Below, piece after piece: positions 1 to 8,197 of a stretch of 46,479 bases of DNA. Source of the DNA: JAFMKE01 sp047621945 (GTDB taxonomy: Bacteria > Bacteroidota > Bacteroidia > Chitinophagales > UBA8649); assembly GCA_047621945.1 (NCBI GenBank), contig JBLHMK010000005.1:1-46479 (forward strand), written 5' to 3'. The notes below the pieces were generated by a model, which saw only the letters and a program-made list of their open reading frames with translations, did no database searches and was not told the DNA's origin. The position numbers and the translations under genes are program-made. Position 1 is the stretch's first letter. Every line of letters begins with the position of its first letter.

Positions 1-121
1 TCCTACATTTGTAAATATAAATGCTGCAGCAGATATGAGTGGAGCGTTAATTACGGATGATATGACTCCTCACGATTGTATACAAACTCCATTAGCTGAA
101 GTTTCATTTGATCCATTTTAA
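1..121 (+). CDS. C-terminal end of a truncated gene, probably a parallel beta-helix protein
   Basis: Only the last 39 codons and a TAA stop at 119-121 are inside the window, and the reading frame is open to the left edge. The visible tail is acidic and ends in SFDPF. No domain can be assigned from it directly. The next gene belongs to a family (TIGR03806, SO2930-type diheme proteins) that is known to occur in two-gene pairs with a parallel beta-helix repeat protein (TIGR03805), so this is probably the end of that partner. That identification rests on context. The downstream gene begins three bases after this stop and in the same frame. Confidence 0.55.
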   Translation, partial: PTFVNINAAADMSGALITDDMTPHDCIQTPLAEVSFDPF

Positions 122-124
122 GCC

Positions 125-1171
125 TTGCGTGTATTTAAACTATTAATTATTTTTACCGTACTACTTGTATTAAGTCAGTGCGGTAAAGATAATCTAGACT
201 CAACGGATATCAATATTCCTGAAGGTAAAGGGCATAGCTCATTATCGACATATAATTTCTTTGAAGGAAATGTAGCTGATTTAATTCCTAATGCGGAAGC
301 AGGGGTATTGCCTTATGACTTAAACATGCCTTTATTTAGTGATTATGCATTAAAGAAGCGCTATATCTATGTTCCACCTGGAGTATCCATTCCATTTGAT
401 ACCACTCAAATACTAGACTTGCCAGTGGGCGCTGTTTTGATTAAACATTTTTATTACAGCGATGCTAGTGGAATTGAAGATTATGTGGAGACTAGGTTAT
501 TGATTAGAAAGAATGATGGTTGGCAAGCAGAAACCTATGAATGGAATGATGAGCAAACAGAAGCCACCAGAACTATTATAGGAGGTACGAGAACAATGAC
601 AGCTATGGTGAATGGCCAGACTGAAACATTCAATTACTTGATTCCTAACGTTAATCAATGTAAAAACTGTCATGCAGATGACGGGGAAATTGAGCCAATT
701 GGCCCTGCTATTCATAATTTGAATAAGTCTTATGATTATTCAAGTGGAACTGCTAATCAAATTGATCGTTGGATTTCTGATGGTATTCTAGAAAACACTT
801 CTTTATCTAATATTCCTGCTTGGCCTGGAATGAATCATCCTACTGCTAGTTTAACAAGTAAGGCTAGAGCATATTTAGCTGTGAACTGTTCTTCTTGTCA
901 TCGATTGGAAGGATCTGCTGCTAACTCAGGTTTGTATCTAGAGTATGATAATCAGGATTCGCTGAGCTTGGGGTTTTGGAAAACGCCTATTGCTGCTGGT
1001 GGGGGTTCTGGAGGTTTGACATACGTAATTAAGCCTAGTGTTGCGGATGAATCTATTCTTCTTTACAGAATGATTTCAGATGAAGTTGATGAGAGAATGC
1101 CAGAAATTGGTAGATCACTTTCGCACGAAGAAGGAATCAGCCTTATAAGAGATTGGATTGATGCCCAATAA
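125..1171 (+). CDS. SO2930-family diheme c-type cytochrome-like lipoprotein
   Basis: The 348-aa product starts with a lipoprotein signal whose lipobox LSQC puts the lipidated cysteine at residue 19. Two c-type heme-binding motifs are present: CKNCH at residues 179-183 and CSSCH at 255-259. Length and motif spacing match the TIGR03806/SO2930 family of exported proteins that pair with beta-helix proteins; function is unknown, and electron transfer on the periplasmic or outer face is an inference from the hemes. The start is TTG: the preceding in-frame codons are GCC and the TAA stop of the upstream gene, and a later ATG (residue 69) would remove the signal peptide. The gap to the upstream gene is 3 bases, so the two genes are probably translationally coupled. 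The gene converges on the DUF1287 gene with an 11-base gap and no clear terminator. Confidence 0.8.
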   Translation: MRVFKLLIIFTVLLVLSQCGKDNLDSTDINIPEGKGHSSLSTYNFFEGNVADLIPNAEAGVLPYDLNMPLFSDYALKKRYIYVPPGVSIPFDTTQILDLPVGAVLIKHFYYSDASGIEDYVETRLLIRKNDGWQAETYEWNDEQTEATRTIIGGTRTMTAMVNGQTETFNYLIPNVNQCKNCHADDGEIEPIGPAIHNLNKSYDYSSGTANQIDRWISDGILENTSLSNIPAWPGMNHPTASLTSKARAYLAVNCSSCHRLEGSAANSGLYLEYDNQDSLSLGFWKTPIAAGGGSGGLTYVIKPSVADESILLYRMISDEVDERMPEIGRSLSHEEGISLIRDWIDAQ

Positions 1172-1182
1172 GATTATAGTTT

Positions 1183-1764
1183 TTAAGTAGCGTATCGGTA
1201 ATGTCCGATGATAGCAAACTTAAATAAGAAGTCTGCTAATACTTGACCAGCGCCTACATTGTGTACAATCAGGTATCTATCTTCCTTGGCAACTTTCACA
1301 TCGCTTACTATTCCAATGTGAGTTAATCCACTTCCTAAATCCCAGGATACAACATCTCCGGGTAGATAGTCTTTTGCAGACTCCGTAATACTGAGTTCTG
1401 CCCCTTCTCTACTAAAATAGGTCATCAAGTTAGGAACACGACGATGATCTATATTGGTGTCTGTTTGCTTCAATCCCCAAATTTTAGGGTAGCTAGAAAA
1501 GTTGCTCTTCATGTCCTCATGCACTTCCTTCTGTAAATCGATGCCTATCAATCGGTAAGCGCGTATAATTAAATCAGTGCATACGCCTTTACCTGAAGGA
1601 ACATCTCCATTGGGATAAGGAATAGAGAAGTAGCTTGGGTCGTAAGTGATTTGTTGAGCGGTTAACTCAACAGCACAACGGGCAAGATCTTTAGACGATA
1701 CCTCTTGAGCGATTAGTTGCTTAGCAAACAGAAAGAGGAAAAAGTAAATCAATAAAGTTCTCAT
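1183..1764 (-). CDS. DUF1287 family exported protein (NlpC/P60-like fold)
   Basis: The 193-aa product has an N-terminal signal peptide (hydrophobic stretch ending LIAQ, about residue 20). The body matches the DUF1287 family (E. coli YijF is a member) in length and conserved blocks: GVCTDLIIRAYR with C62, a central DHRRVPNL block, a PGDVVSWDLG block, LTHIGIVSD with H149 and VHNVGAG with H168. A Cys plus two His in this order is compatible with a papain-like cysteine peptidase or amidase acting on the cell wall in the periplasm, but no substrate is established for the family. It lies downstream of the large barrel gene on the same strand but is separated from it by a terminator-like palindrome, so it is probably transcribed separately. 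Confidence 0.8.
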   Translation of the reverse strand: MRTLLIYFFLFLFAKQLIAQEVSSKDLARCAVELTAQQITYDPSYFSIPYPNGDVPSGKGVCTDLIIRAYRLIGIDLQKEVHEDMKSNFSSYPKIWGLKQTDTNIDHRRVPNLMTYFSREGAELSITESAKDYLPGDVVSWDLGSGLTHIGIVSDVKVAKEDRYLIVHNVGAGQVLADFLFKFAIIGHYRYAT

Positions 1765-1816
1765 GATTTAAGAACTTAGTATAGATTCAATTTATTGCGA
1801 AATAGCTGTATAAAAT

Positions 1817-1850
1817 TATGGTTCGGAACCCTATAGGGTTCCGAACCATA
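1817..1850 (-). terminator. 34-bp perfect palindrome, probable terminator of the large barrel gene
   Basis: Bases 1817-1850 form an uninterrupted perfect inverted repeat centred between 1833 and 1834, with arm TATGGTTCGGAACCCTA. On the minus strand it follows the stop of the 1160-aa barrel gene and is followed by the T-rich AATTTTATA, as expected for intrinsic termination. A smaller hairpin (GCCC-ACT-GGGC, about 1858-1867) lies next to it. A protein-binding operator or dispersed palindromic repeat remains possible. Confidence 0.6.
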
Positions 1851-1920
1851 GCCAAACGCCCACTGGGCATATGTTTAACGTTGTTTTGGAGGAATTGATA
1901 CTTAGGTAGTTATTTTTGAT

Positions 1921-4900
1921 CTAAAAGATAGCTCGCACTTGCATTCTACCACCATGAACCAATGGTGCCTCACCTACCTTTCGACCATCATATTGAATGG
2001 AAAGCTGCAATAGTTTTGCAAATGTTTTATCAATTCCCAAATTCCAAACAAAGTTATTCCCTTGTTGCAAGCCTTGGAGTATATCAAATTCTAGTTGTTG
2101 ATTTTGAAATTGATCGTCATTGTAGCCAACAGTGGTAAAGGTGAACTGTCCAGTTATACTGTAATTGTTCGCTTTGGCATATTTTATATTGGTGCTAATC
2201 TCATTGCTAACGGCAAATTGTCCTCCTGTTACGGCTAATGGGTTCGACTTGAATCCATATTGGTAAGCAAGTTCTATTCGCAGGGCATTCTTGTAAAGCC
2301 AAGTAAGATTTCCACCTGCTTCATTGATGATATATTCATAGGTTCTATCGAAATAAAAGTCTGAATCGTTTTGTTTGAACCCTGTAGAGTAATTGGCATT
2401 AACGGTAAAGCTCTTAGCAAAATTCCAACGCGTATTGAAGGTGTTTAGAATATATGTTCTTCTTTCAAATCCACTGGTAAGTAATGTCTTGCTGGTGCTG
2501 AACAAATAGGTGTAATCAAAGCCGTACTTCGTATCCGTTCGATTAAAAAATATTACGTTTCTAATGCTCGTATTACTTGATACTAACAAGCTGTCGTTTA
2601 AGCCAATTTGAAATGGACTAATAACGTTTCTAAATCCAATATCTCTAGATGCAAATACCTTCTTGCTAAATTGAAGATTGGTATTGGAAGAAAATCTACT
2701 AATAAGATTTTTGATACCTTTTTCATTAAACCATATGGCTTTTGGATTTAAACTAAGATTTTGATTTAAACGTATAGAATTAACTGGTTGAAATTCTAAG
2801 GAGTTCGTGAAAATTCGAATAAACCTATTTTCATTATCAAAAGCAGAGACGTAAAACTCATTAATTTCTTGCACGCCATTTTCGTTAATGTCCTCCCAAG
2901 CAAAACTCCCTTGACCGTTGGGGTCTTCAATATAGTTGTATTGAATTTTCTGCTCTCTACCTGCTCCAATTTCATAAAGCGTGTTACCCCGAATAGCACC
3001 TTTATAAGCTGTAAACCCATAATCTATTCTACCTAGGTAGAAATGTTCTAAGTCACTATCGGCGCTGAATAAGGTGTCTTGTTGAAGGTTTCGGTAAATT
3101 AGATTCCAGTTAACGGTATGATTCTTTTTTGCTAAAAATCGTCCTTTCATCTCTACATTATGAGCTTTTAAATAGGCCTTGTCAAATTGGTCTCCATCAG
3201 ATAAGTGCTGATATCGAAGTTTATAGCTGAATGAATATTGGTTTTTGGAAGAATCTGCATTTTGAATAAAAGCCCCATACTCTTGCCAAAGGAAGGAGGA
3301 GCTTAAAAGACTATCGGTTGTTATAGACTTGGCTTTATTAATTTCATGATTAAGATTTACACCAAGTTTCCAATTGTTTAGTTTGGGTATTTCTCGCGCA
3401 ATTAAGATGTTAGGGCGAATAAAATGAGTCTCGGTATCTAGGTTCTTAGCATATAGATATTTAATACTATTGGTGTTTTCCCAATGCTTAGATTTGAAAT
3501 TGCTGAGTAAAGTGTTCTCTACTCCCCGATAGACTGAATCTCGCTGGAGATAATTTACATCATAGCTTAGGCTGCCTTTTCCAGCTTTACTAAATGCTAG
3601 TCCTAAATTTGCAAGATGTTCACCCAAATTTAACTGGTCGTTGAAACTAAAGTTACGATTAAACTCAACCGCTCGGTAGCGTTCCAATGGATTAAACTGA
3701 TCTTGTTTAAATTCATAGTTTGCATTGAGCTGAATTTGTTTGAGTGAATCTTTTTTAAGTTGAATCTCTTGTTCGTAAAAGACATGTAAGCCAAATCCGA
3801 TGTTGTCATTTTTGTCTAGTTCGGAGAAGGTGTTTAGATCTTGATTGCTCAAAGCGAATTCGGTTCCTATTTTCGTTTGCTTATTAATTTTATAAGTGAA
3901 TCTTGAATTGAAGAGTTGTTGTTTTTGAGGGGCAATTAATTGAATGACAGGACTATAGCTCCCTTTGCCTGGTCCTAGATACTCAAATACTCGTCCATTT
4001 GCCACTGCGGATACTGGGTTGTAGGAGCCAACCCCATCACCTACTAAGGAGAAACTTAAGCTATAGAGTTGTATATTTTCATTAGTCGAATAGACAAAGA
4101 AAGTATCAATCAAACCATTGATAATTGTATCCCGTTTTTCATAAAGCACTCTGCTTTCATCAAAATCCACTTCGTTCACTCCTGAAGCTAGCGCATTGAG
4201 GATATCATCACCTACATTTTCAAGAATTTGTGTTCGGTCGTTATTTAAGTCCTGAGTAATAGATTGACTTTTAGCATCTTGCTGGGAAAAAAAATTGAAT
4301 TCTGCTATGAATTTATCGTGTTCAAATCCTCCATTTACATGATATAATGATCTTAAAAAATTTCTATCCGCATATTCAAATTCAACTCGAATACGCATAT
4401 CTTGGGTAATCATTTTATTTGGAGTGAAGATGATTTCTCCCACATTATAATCGATGACATAATCGTTATTTGCTCCTCTTTCTTGCAAAACTCCATTTAT
4501 AAATACCCGTTCAGAGCCCCCTAAAACAATTATAAAGGTTTCGCCATTTGGTCCTATCAAGCGATATGGCCCTTGATTTCCTTCTTGTGCTGTTATATTA
4601 TTTATTACGAATTTACCTCTAGAGATGGCAAAACTCGCCATTCCACTTGCTTCTCCAAGATCATTAATTTGTTGTTTACCATGGTAGGATGCGCCTTGCA
4701 TGTTTCGCTGAAATTTCATAAAATAGCTTCCCTGGCTTCTAAGGTCGAAATCTCCTACGGTCAGGTAATGTTCGTCTTTTCGAAGTTGGATAAACACTTT
4801 ATCAAACTCTTGTAATTGTGCGGTGTTTCCTTCAGGTTGGATAGGGATATTATTGTCAGTGATAGCGGCTTTTACTTCAATGTCATCGGTAATCATTCCC

Positions 4901-5403
4901 GATAGCTGAATATTAAAACTAGAGTTTACATTTAGACTTTGTGCATTTCCAAAGCCAATCCCTCTTGAGAGATTTCCATTGTAATCGAGCTTCCCAAAAT
5001 CGATTAAACTAGGTGAATTAGAAATATTACTAATCCCTCTTGCAGAACTAATGAGATACCCTTGTTCGTCAGTTTGCTTCTTATAAGAATCGTAATCTTT
5101 TGAAAAATACTTTTGGCTAAAGAGTAGTGGAAAGGTCCTATAACTCATGCGCAGGGATTTACCTACAAGAACTTCTTGAACGACTAACTGAGCATTATAA
5201 GGGTTTACCTCATACAAACTGGCTTCCACTAGAGAACCATCTTCATATCGAAGTTCAAAGCTCGTTTCCAAAATACTCAAACTATCTATAGTCATGGTAT
5301 CCTTAGATATCGATATACTGGAGTTTCGAAAGTTAGAAAGTTCCTGAGCGGAGCCTTGTAAAATGATAAAAGTAAATAATATGGTGACTATTCTATTTAA
5401 CAA
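1921..5403 (-). CDS. large outer-membrane beta-barrel-type protein, function unknown
   Basis: The 1160-aa product has a signal peptide (hydrophobic core ending near GSAQ). After about 100 residues it carries a block SRGIGFGNAQSLNVNSSFN followed by ITDNNIPIQPEGNTAQLQEF and a VGDFDL segment (roughly residues 135-225); I recall similar blocks in large uncharacterised Bacteroidota surface proteins. The remaining 900 residues alternate aromatic and polar residues in strand-like stretches, and the protein ends in a terminal phenylalanine, which is typical of outer-membrane barrels. No TonB box or plug domain is evident, so I do not call it a TonB-dependent receptor. It lies 45 bases downstream of the hldD stop on the same strand and could be co-transcribed. 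Function is not assigned; localisation to the outer membrane is an inference. Confidence 0.75.
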   Translation of the reverse strand: MLNRIVTILFTFIILQGSAQELSNFRNSSISISKDTMTIDSLSILETSFELRYEDGSLVEASLYEVNPYNAQLVVQEVLVGKSLRMSYRTFPLLFSQKYFSKDYDSYKKQTDEQGYLISSARGISNISNSPSLIDFGKLDYNGNLSRGIGFGNAQSLNVNSSFNIQLSGMITDDIEVKAAITDNNIPIQPEGNTAQLQEFDKVFIQLRKDEHYLTVGDFDLRSQGSYFMKFQRNMQGASYHGKQQINDLGEASGMASFAISRGKFVINNITAQEGNQGPYRLIGPNGETFIIVLGGSERVFINGVLQERGANNDYVIDYNVGEIIFTPNKMITQDMRIRVEFEYADRNFLRSLYHVNGGFEHDKFIAEFNFFSQQDAKSQSITQDLNNDRTQILENVGDDILNALASGVNEVDFDESRVLYEKRDTIINGLIDTFFVYSTNENIQLYSLSFSLVGDGVGSYNPVSAVANGRVFEYLGPGKGSYSPVIQLIAPQKQQLFNSRFTYKINKQTKIGTEFALSNQDLNTFSELDKNDNIGFGLHVFYEQEIQLKKDSLKQIQLNANYEFKQDQFNPLERYRAVEFNRNFSFNDQLNLGEHLANLGLAFSKAGKGSLSYDVNYLQRDSVYRGVENTLLSNFKSKHWENTNSIKYLYAKNLDTETHFIRPNILIAREIPKLNNWKLGVNLNHEINKAKSITTDSLLSSSFLWQEYGAFIQNADSSKNQYSFSYKLRYQHLSDGDQFDKAYLKAHNVEMKGRFLAKKNHTVNWNLIYRNLQQDTLFSADSDLEHFYLGRIDYGFTAYKGAIRGNTLYEIGAGREQKIQYNYIEDPNGQGSFAWEDINENGVQEINEFYVSAFDNENRFIRIFTNSLEFQPVNSIRLNQNLSLNPKAIWFNEKGIKNLISRFSSNTNLQFSKKVFASRDIGFRNVISPFQIGLNDSLLVSSNTSIRNVIFFNRTDTKYGFDYTYLFSTSKTLLTSGFERRTYILNTFNTRWNFAKSFTVNANYSTGFKQNDSDFYFDRTYEYIINEAGGNLTWLYKNALRIELAYQYGFKSNPLAVTGGQFAVSNEISTNIKYAKANNYSITGQFTFTTVGYNDDQFQNQQLEFDILQGLQQGNNFVWNLGIDKTFAKLLQLSIQYDGRKVGEAPLVHGGRMQVRAIF

Positions 5404-5448
5404 ACAAGATTCTTTTCATGTAATCTAAACGATAGATTGGCTCTTTGA

Positions 5449-6405
5449 TTATGAAGAAGGACTTAAGTAGGCTTGAATATACTTTTTAACTCCATCTTCC
5501 AAAGATAAAAAAGCTTTACTATAGCCAACACTTCTCAGCTTATTCATATCTGCTTGGGTAAAGTATTGGTAGGCGTGTCGAATATCTAGAGGGGTGGGTA
5601 TATATTCAATGTCAATCTCTTCATTTAGGCTCTTAAAAACAGCACTTACTAAATCATTAAAGCTTCTTGCTTGACCGGTTCCCACATTATATAATCCGCT
5701 GAATTTCTGATTTTTATAAAAGAAAATACAGATGTTTACCACATCTTCTACTGCTATAAAATCTCTTTTCTGTTCCCCATTGGCAACGTCCTCTCTATGT
5801 GACATAAAAAGCTGCATTCTCTTAGTCGTACTGATCTGCTTGTAAGCGTGTAAAATTACACTTGCCATGCGTCCTTTATGATTCTCATGCTTGCCATAAA
5901 CATTGAAAAATTTCAAACCGGCCCAAAAGGGTGGGGTATTAGTTTGCTCATTTACCCAAAGATCAAAGTTTTGCTTACTCCAACCATAAGGGTTTAGCGG
6001 CTTTAATTGCTTGATTTCTTTAGTATCATTATATCCTAAGTTCCCATCTCCGTAGGTAGCGGCTGAAGAGGCGTAAACAACAGGGATTTGATGCTCAGTG
6101 CAAATCTTGAATAGGGCTTTAGAATAGTTTAAGTTTAGCTGGTTAAAAATGGTCTCATCAAGCTCTGTTGTATCGGTTCTAGCACCTAAATGAAAAATGA
6201 AGTCCACCAATTCAAAGTGCTCAGAAAGCCAAGAGATAAAAGTTGAGCGATGAATGCTTTTTTCAAATTGAAGAGATTCTAGATTTGAATCTTTAGCAGT
6301 TTTTTCAAGCTCATCCACAAGAATTAACTGTGTAAAGCCCTCGTTATTTAGACTTTGCACTAAATTACTTCCGATAAAACCTCTTGCACCTGTAATCACT
6401 ATCAT
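5449..6405 (-). CDS. hldD: ADP-L-glycero-D-manno-heptose 6-epimerase
   Basis: The 318-aa product is an extended short-chain dehydrogenase/reductase. The NAD(P)-binding GARGFIG is at residues 6-12, the YASSAATYG block at 111-119, and Y140/K144 of the YxxxK pair match the numbering of E. coli HldD; the second catalytic lysine of that enzyme corresponds to K177 in HENHKGRMAS. It epimerises ADP-D-glycero- to ADP-L-glycero-manno-heptose for lipopolysaccharide inner core. I chose the ATG at 6403-6405 because MIVITGARGF is the conserved N-terminus; the reading frame extends 20 codons further upstream without family similarity. It is divergent from the FadL-like gene across about 150 bases. No other heptose-pathway gene is visible here. 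Confidence 0.92.
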   Translation of the reverse strand: MIVITGARGFIGSNLVQSLNNEGFTQLILVDELEKTAKDSNLESLQFEKSIHRSTFISWLSEHFELVDFIFHLGARTDTTELDETIFNQLNLNYSKALFKICTEHQIPVVYASSAATYGDGNLGYNDTKEIKQLKPLNPYGWSKQNFDLWVNEQTNTPPFWAGLKFFNVYGKHENHKGRMASVILHAYKQISTTKRMQLFMSHREDVANGEQKRDFIAVEDVVNICIFFYKNQKFSGLYNVGTGQARSFNDLVSAVFKSLNEEIDIEYIPTPLDIRHAYQYFTQADMNKLRSVGYSKAFLSLEDGVKKYIQAYLSPSS

Positions 6406-6556
6406 TAGTACAAAGTTGCATCTTTTAGTCTTATTTTTCACATCTATTTGTAGTACGAGTTTCACTAAATTACAAAATTCAGACCAGTGTAATGTTGAAA
6501 ACTACAAATCACTCCAAGCGAAATACTTACTTTTACGGCAACAAACAAATCTGAAT

Positions 6557-8161
6557 ATGAGAAATGTATACGTGTTTTTAGGCATTATTTTCTTGCCTTT
6601 GATGACTCAAGCGCAACAAGCCAATTTATTTACTATCCCTAATCAAAGTGCTCAGTTCATAAGAATGCCTTCACGAGCAACAGCAATTGATGTTGACGCG
6701 GTATTCTTTAATCCAGCAAATTTACCTTCTTTAGGGAACGGTGTTCAAATTGGAATTAATAACCAACTGCTCAATCAGTTTAGTTCAATTGAAAGTGACT
6801 ATGAATTGTATACTTCAAATCCTCAGAAGTACGAAGGCAATGTAAAAAGTTTTGTTTTTCCCAGTGTATTTGTGAATTGGAATGTGAACAAAGCAAGTTT
6901 TCATGGGGCATTTATTATTGTTGGAGGAGCTGGGGGGGTTGATTATGCGAATCTTCCTGTTTCTGATCGCGGAGTGGCTGATGTTCCTGCTGCTTTGGTA
7001 AATACTCCTTTCGGTATAGGGTCAGTTGGGCAACCTAGTTTGGTAGATCAAGATGCTGCGAATGGAACAACTTATGCCCAAATTGCAGATTACAGGTTCA
7101 ATTTCCAAAATAAGGGTCTTGGTTTTAGCCCCGGGGTTCAAGCTGGATTTGCATATCAACTGAATAAGTATTTCTCTTTTGGTATGGATTTCAGATGGAG
7201 TCAACAAATTATCTCTAGCGAAGGAGAAGTAACGAGTATTCAAATCTTGCCCGGAACTGATGATGCTAGTATAAATGAATGGATTACTCCAGGTGATTAT
7301 TTGAGATTAGTTGGAGACGAGAATGGTACTACAGCCTTTGACGGAATAGCAGGTTACTATGATGATTTAGGTGGAGATCGATTTATTAGCATGCGTCAAA
7401 AGGGAAGTGGCTTTAATTTTATTCCGAGTGTATTGATTAATCCAACTGAAAAATTATTTATTGCTTTAAAATATGAGCATCGTACGAAAATTAAGCTAAC
7501 AACACTGGTTAGAAATGGACGAGATGGTGGTGTGCAGTATGACCCAATCACTGGAAATAGAGAGCCCGTTTTTGTAGATGGTGAGGAGATTCGATCTGAT
7601 TTACCTGGTTTTATAAGTGGAGGAATAGGCTATCAGTTTACAGATAAATGGAGAGTGAATACTGGTGGCAGATATATGTTTTTTGGTGGCGTTGACTTCA
7701 ACGGTAGAGAGCAATATTTGAACAAGGGCTATTTTGAAGTGGAGTTGGCAACAGAGTATCAGTTATTTGATAAATTTTTAGTAAGCGGTGGATATACCTT
7801 CAATAAAGCTGATGTAGATTTAGAGTATCATAATGATGTAGATTTTTGGATACCAGGTCATTCATTTGCCTTAGGGGGAAGAATTAATTTCAACTCTGCG
7901 ATTTGCTTCGATTTTGGTGCTATGTTAACCAGAAACGTTGGATTACAGCATACCTACACAAACCATAATTATGCCGATGGAGTTACGATAGCAGGCTCGC
8001 CTCCAGGATATGATGGTTCTTACACAATGGACTTTAAAAAGCATTCTTTCATTCTAGGGTTGGGCTTAAACATCAAAATAAAGAATGATAAGAATAAAGC
8101 TCCAAATCTATTAGATGAAGAGAAGAGTAATAGTGATACTCCTTTTAACTTTAGAGGTTAA
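6557..8161 (+). CDS. OmpP1/FadL family outer-membrane transporter
   Basis: The 534-aa product begins with a signal peptide (MRNVYVFLGIIFL, cleavage near MTQAQ). The mature part starts with NQSAQFIRMPSRATAIDVDA and a VFFNPANLPSL block, the hatch-like N-terminal region of FadL/OmpP1 proteins, followed by barrel strands such as FSFGMDFRW, ALKYEHRTKIKL and FALGGRINF. FadL proteins move hydrophobic compounds such as long-chain fatty acids across the outer membrane; an acyl-CoA dehydrogenase lies 3.7 kb away but not in the same operon. The start at 6557 is preferred over the upstream in-frame ATG at 6416 because only it gives a signal peptide. The protein is longer than the T9SS shuttle protein PorV (about 390 aa, from memory), so I do not equate them. 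Confidence 0.88.
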   Translation: MRNVYVFLGIIFLPLMTQAQQANLFTIPNQSAQFIRMPSRATAIDVDAVFFNPANLPSLGNGVQIGINNQLLNQFSSIESDYELYTSNPQKYEGNVKSFVFPSVFVNWNVNKASFHGAFIIVGGAGGVDYANLPVSDRGVADVPAALVNTPFGIGSVGQPSLVDQDAANGTTYAQIADYRFNFQNKGLGFSPGVQAGFAYQLNKYFSFGMDFRWSQQIISSEGEVTSIQILPGTDDASINEWITPGDYLRLVGDENGTTAFDGIAGYYDDLGGDRFISMRQKGSGFNFIPSVLINPTEKLFIALKYEHRTKIKLTTLVRNGRDGGVQYDPITGNREPVFVDGEEIRSDLPGFISGGIGYQFTDKWRVNTGGRYMFFGGVDFNGREQYLNKGYFEVELATEYQLFDKFLVSGGYTFNKADVDLEYHNDVDFWIPGHSFALGGRINFNSAICFDFGAMLTRNVGLQHTYTNHNYADGVTIAGSPPGYDGSYTMDFKKHSFILGLGLNIKIKNDKNKAPNLLDEEKSNSDTPFNFRG

Positions 8162-8195
8162 AAAAAAGGTCCTTCAATTTTGAGGGACCTTTTTT
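8162..8195. terminator. bidirectional intrinsic terminator
   Basis: A 16-bp stem (AAAAAAGGTCC... paired with ...GGACCTTTTTT, one G-T pair) with a two-base loop at 8178-8179 sits exactly between the convergent FadL-like and CotH genes. The A-run on one side and T-run on the other make it functional in both directions. Confidence 0.92.
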
Positions 8196-8197
8196 AA

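Noticed and set aside
6416..6556. Upstream start for the FadL-like protein
   Set aside because: It would add 47 residues without a signal peptide and run into the hldD leader; the ATG at 6557 gives a proper signal.
6557..8161. FadL-like protein as the T9SS shuttle PorV
   Set aside because: At 534 aa it is much longer than PorV, and no other T9SS machinery genes are adjacent.
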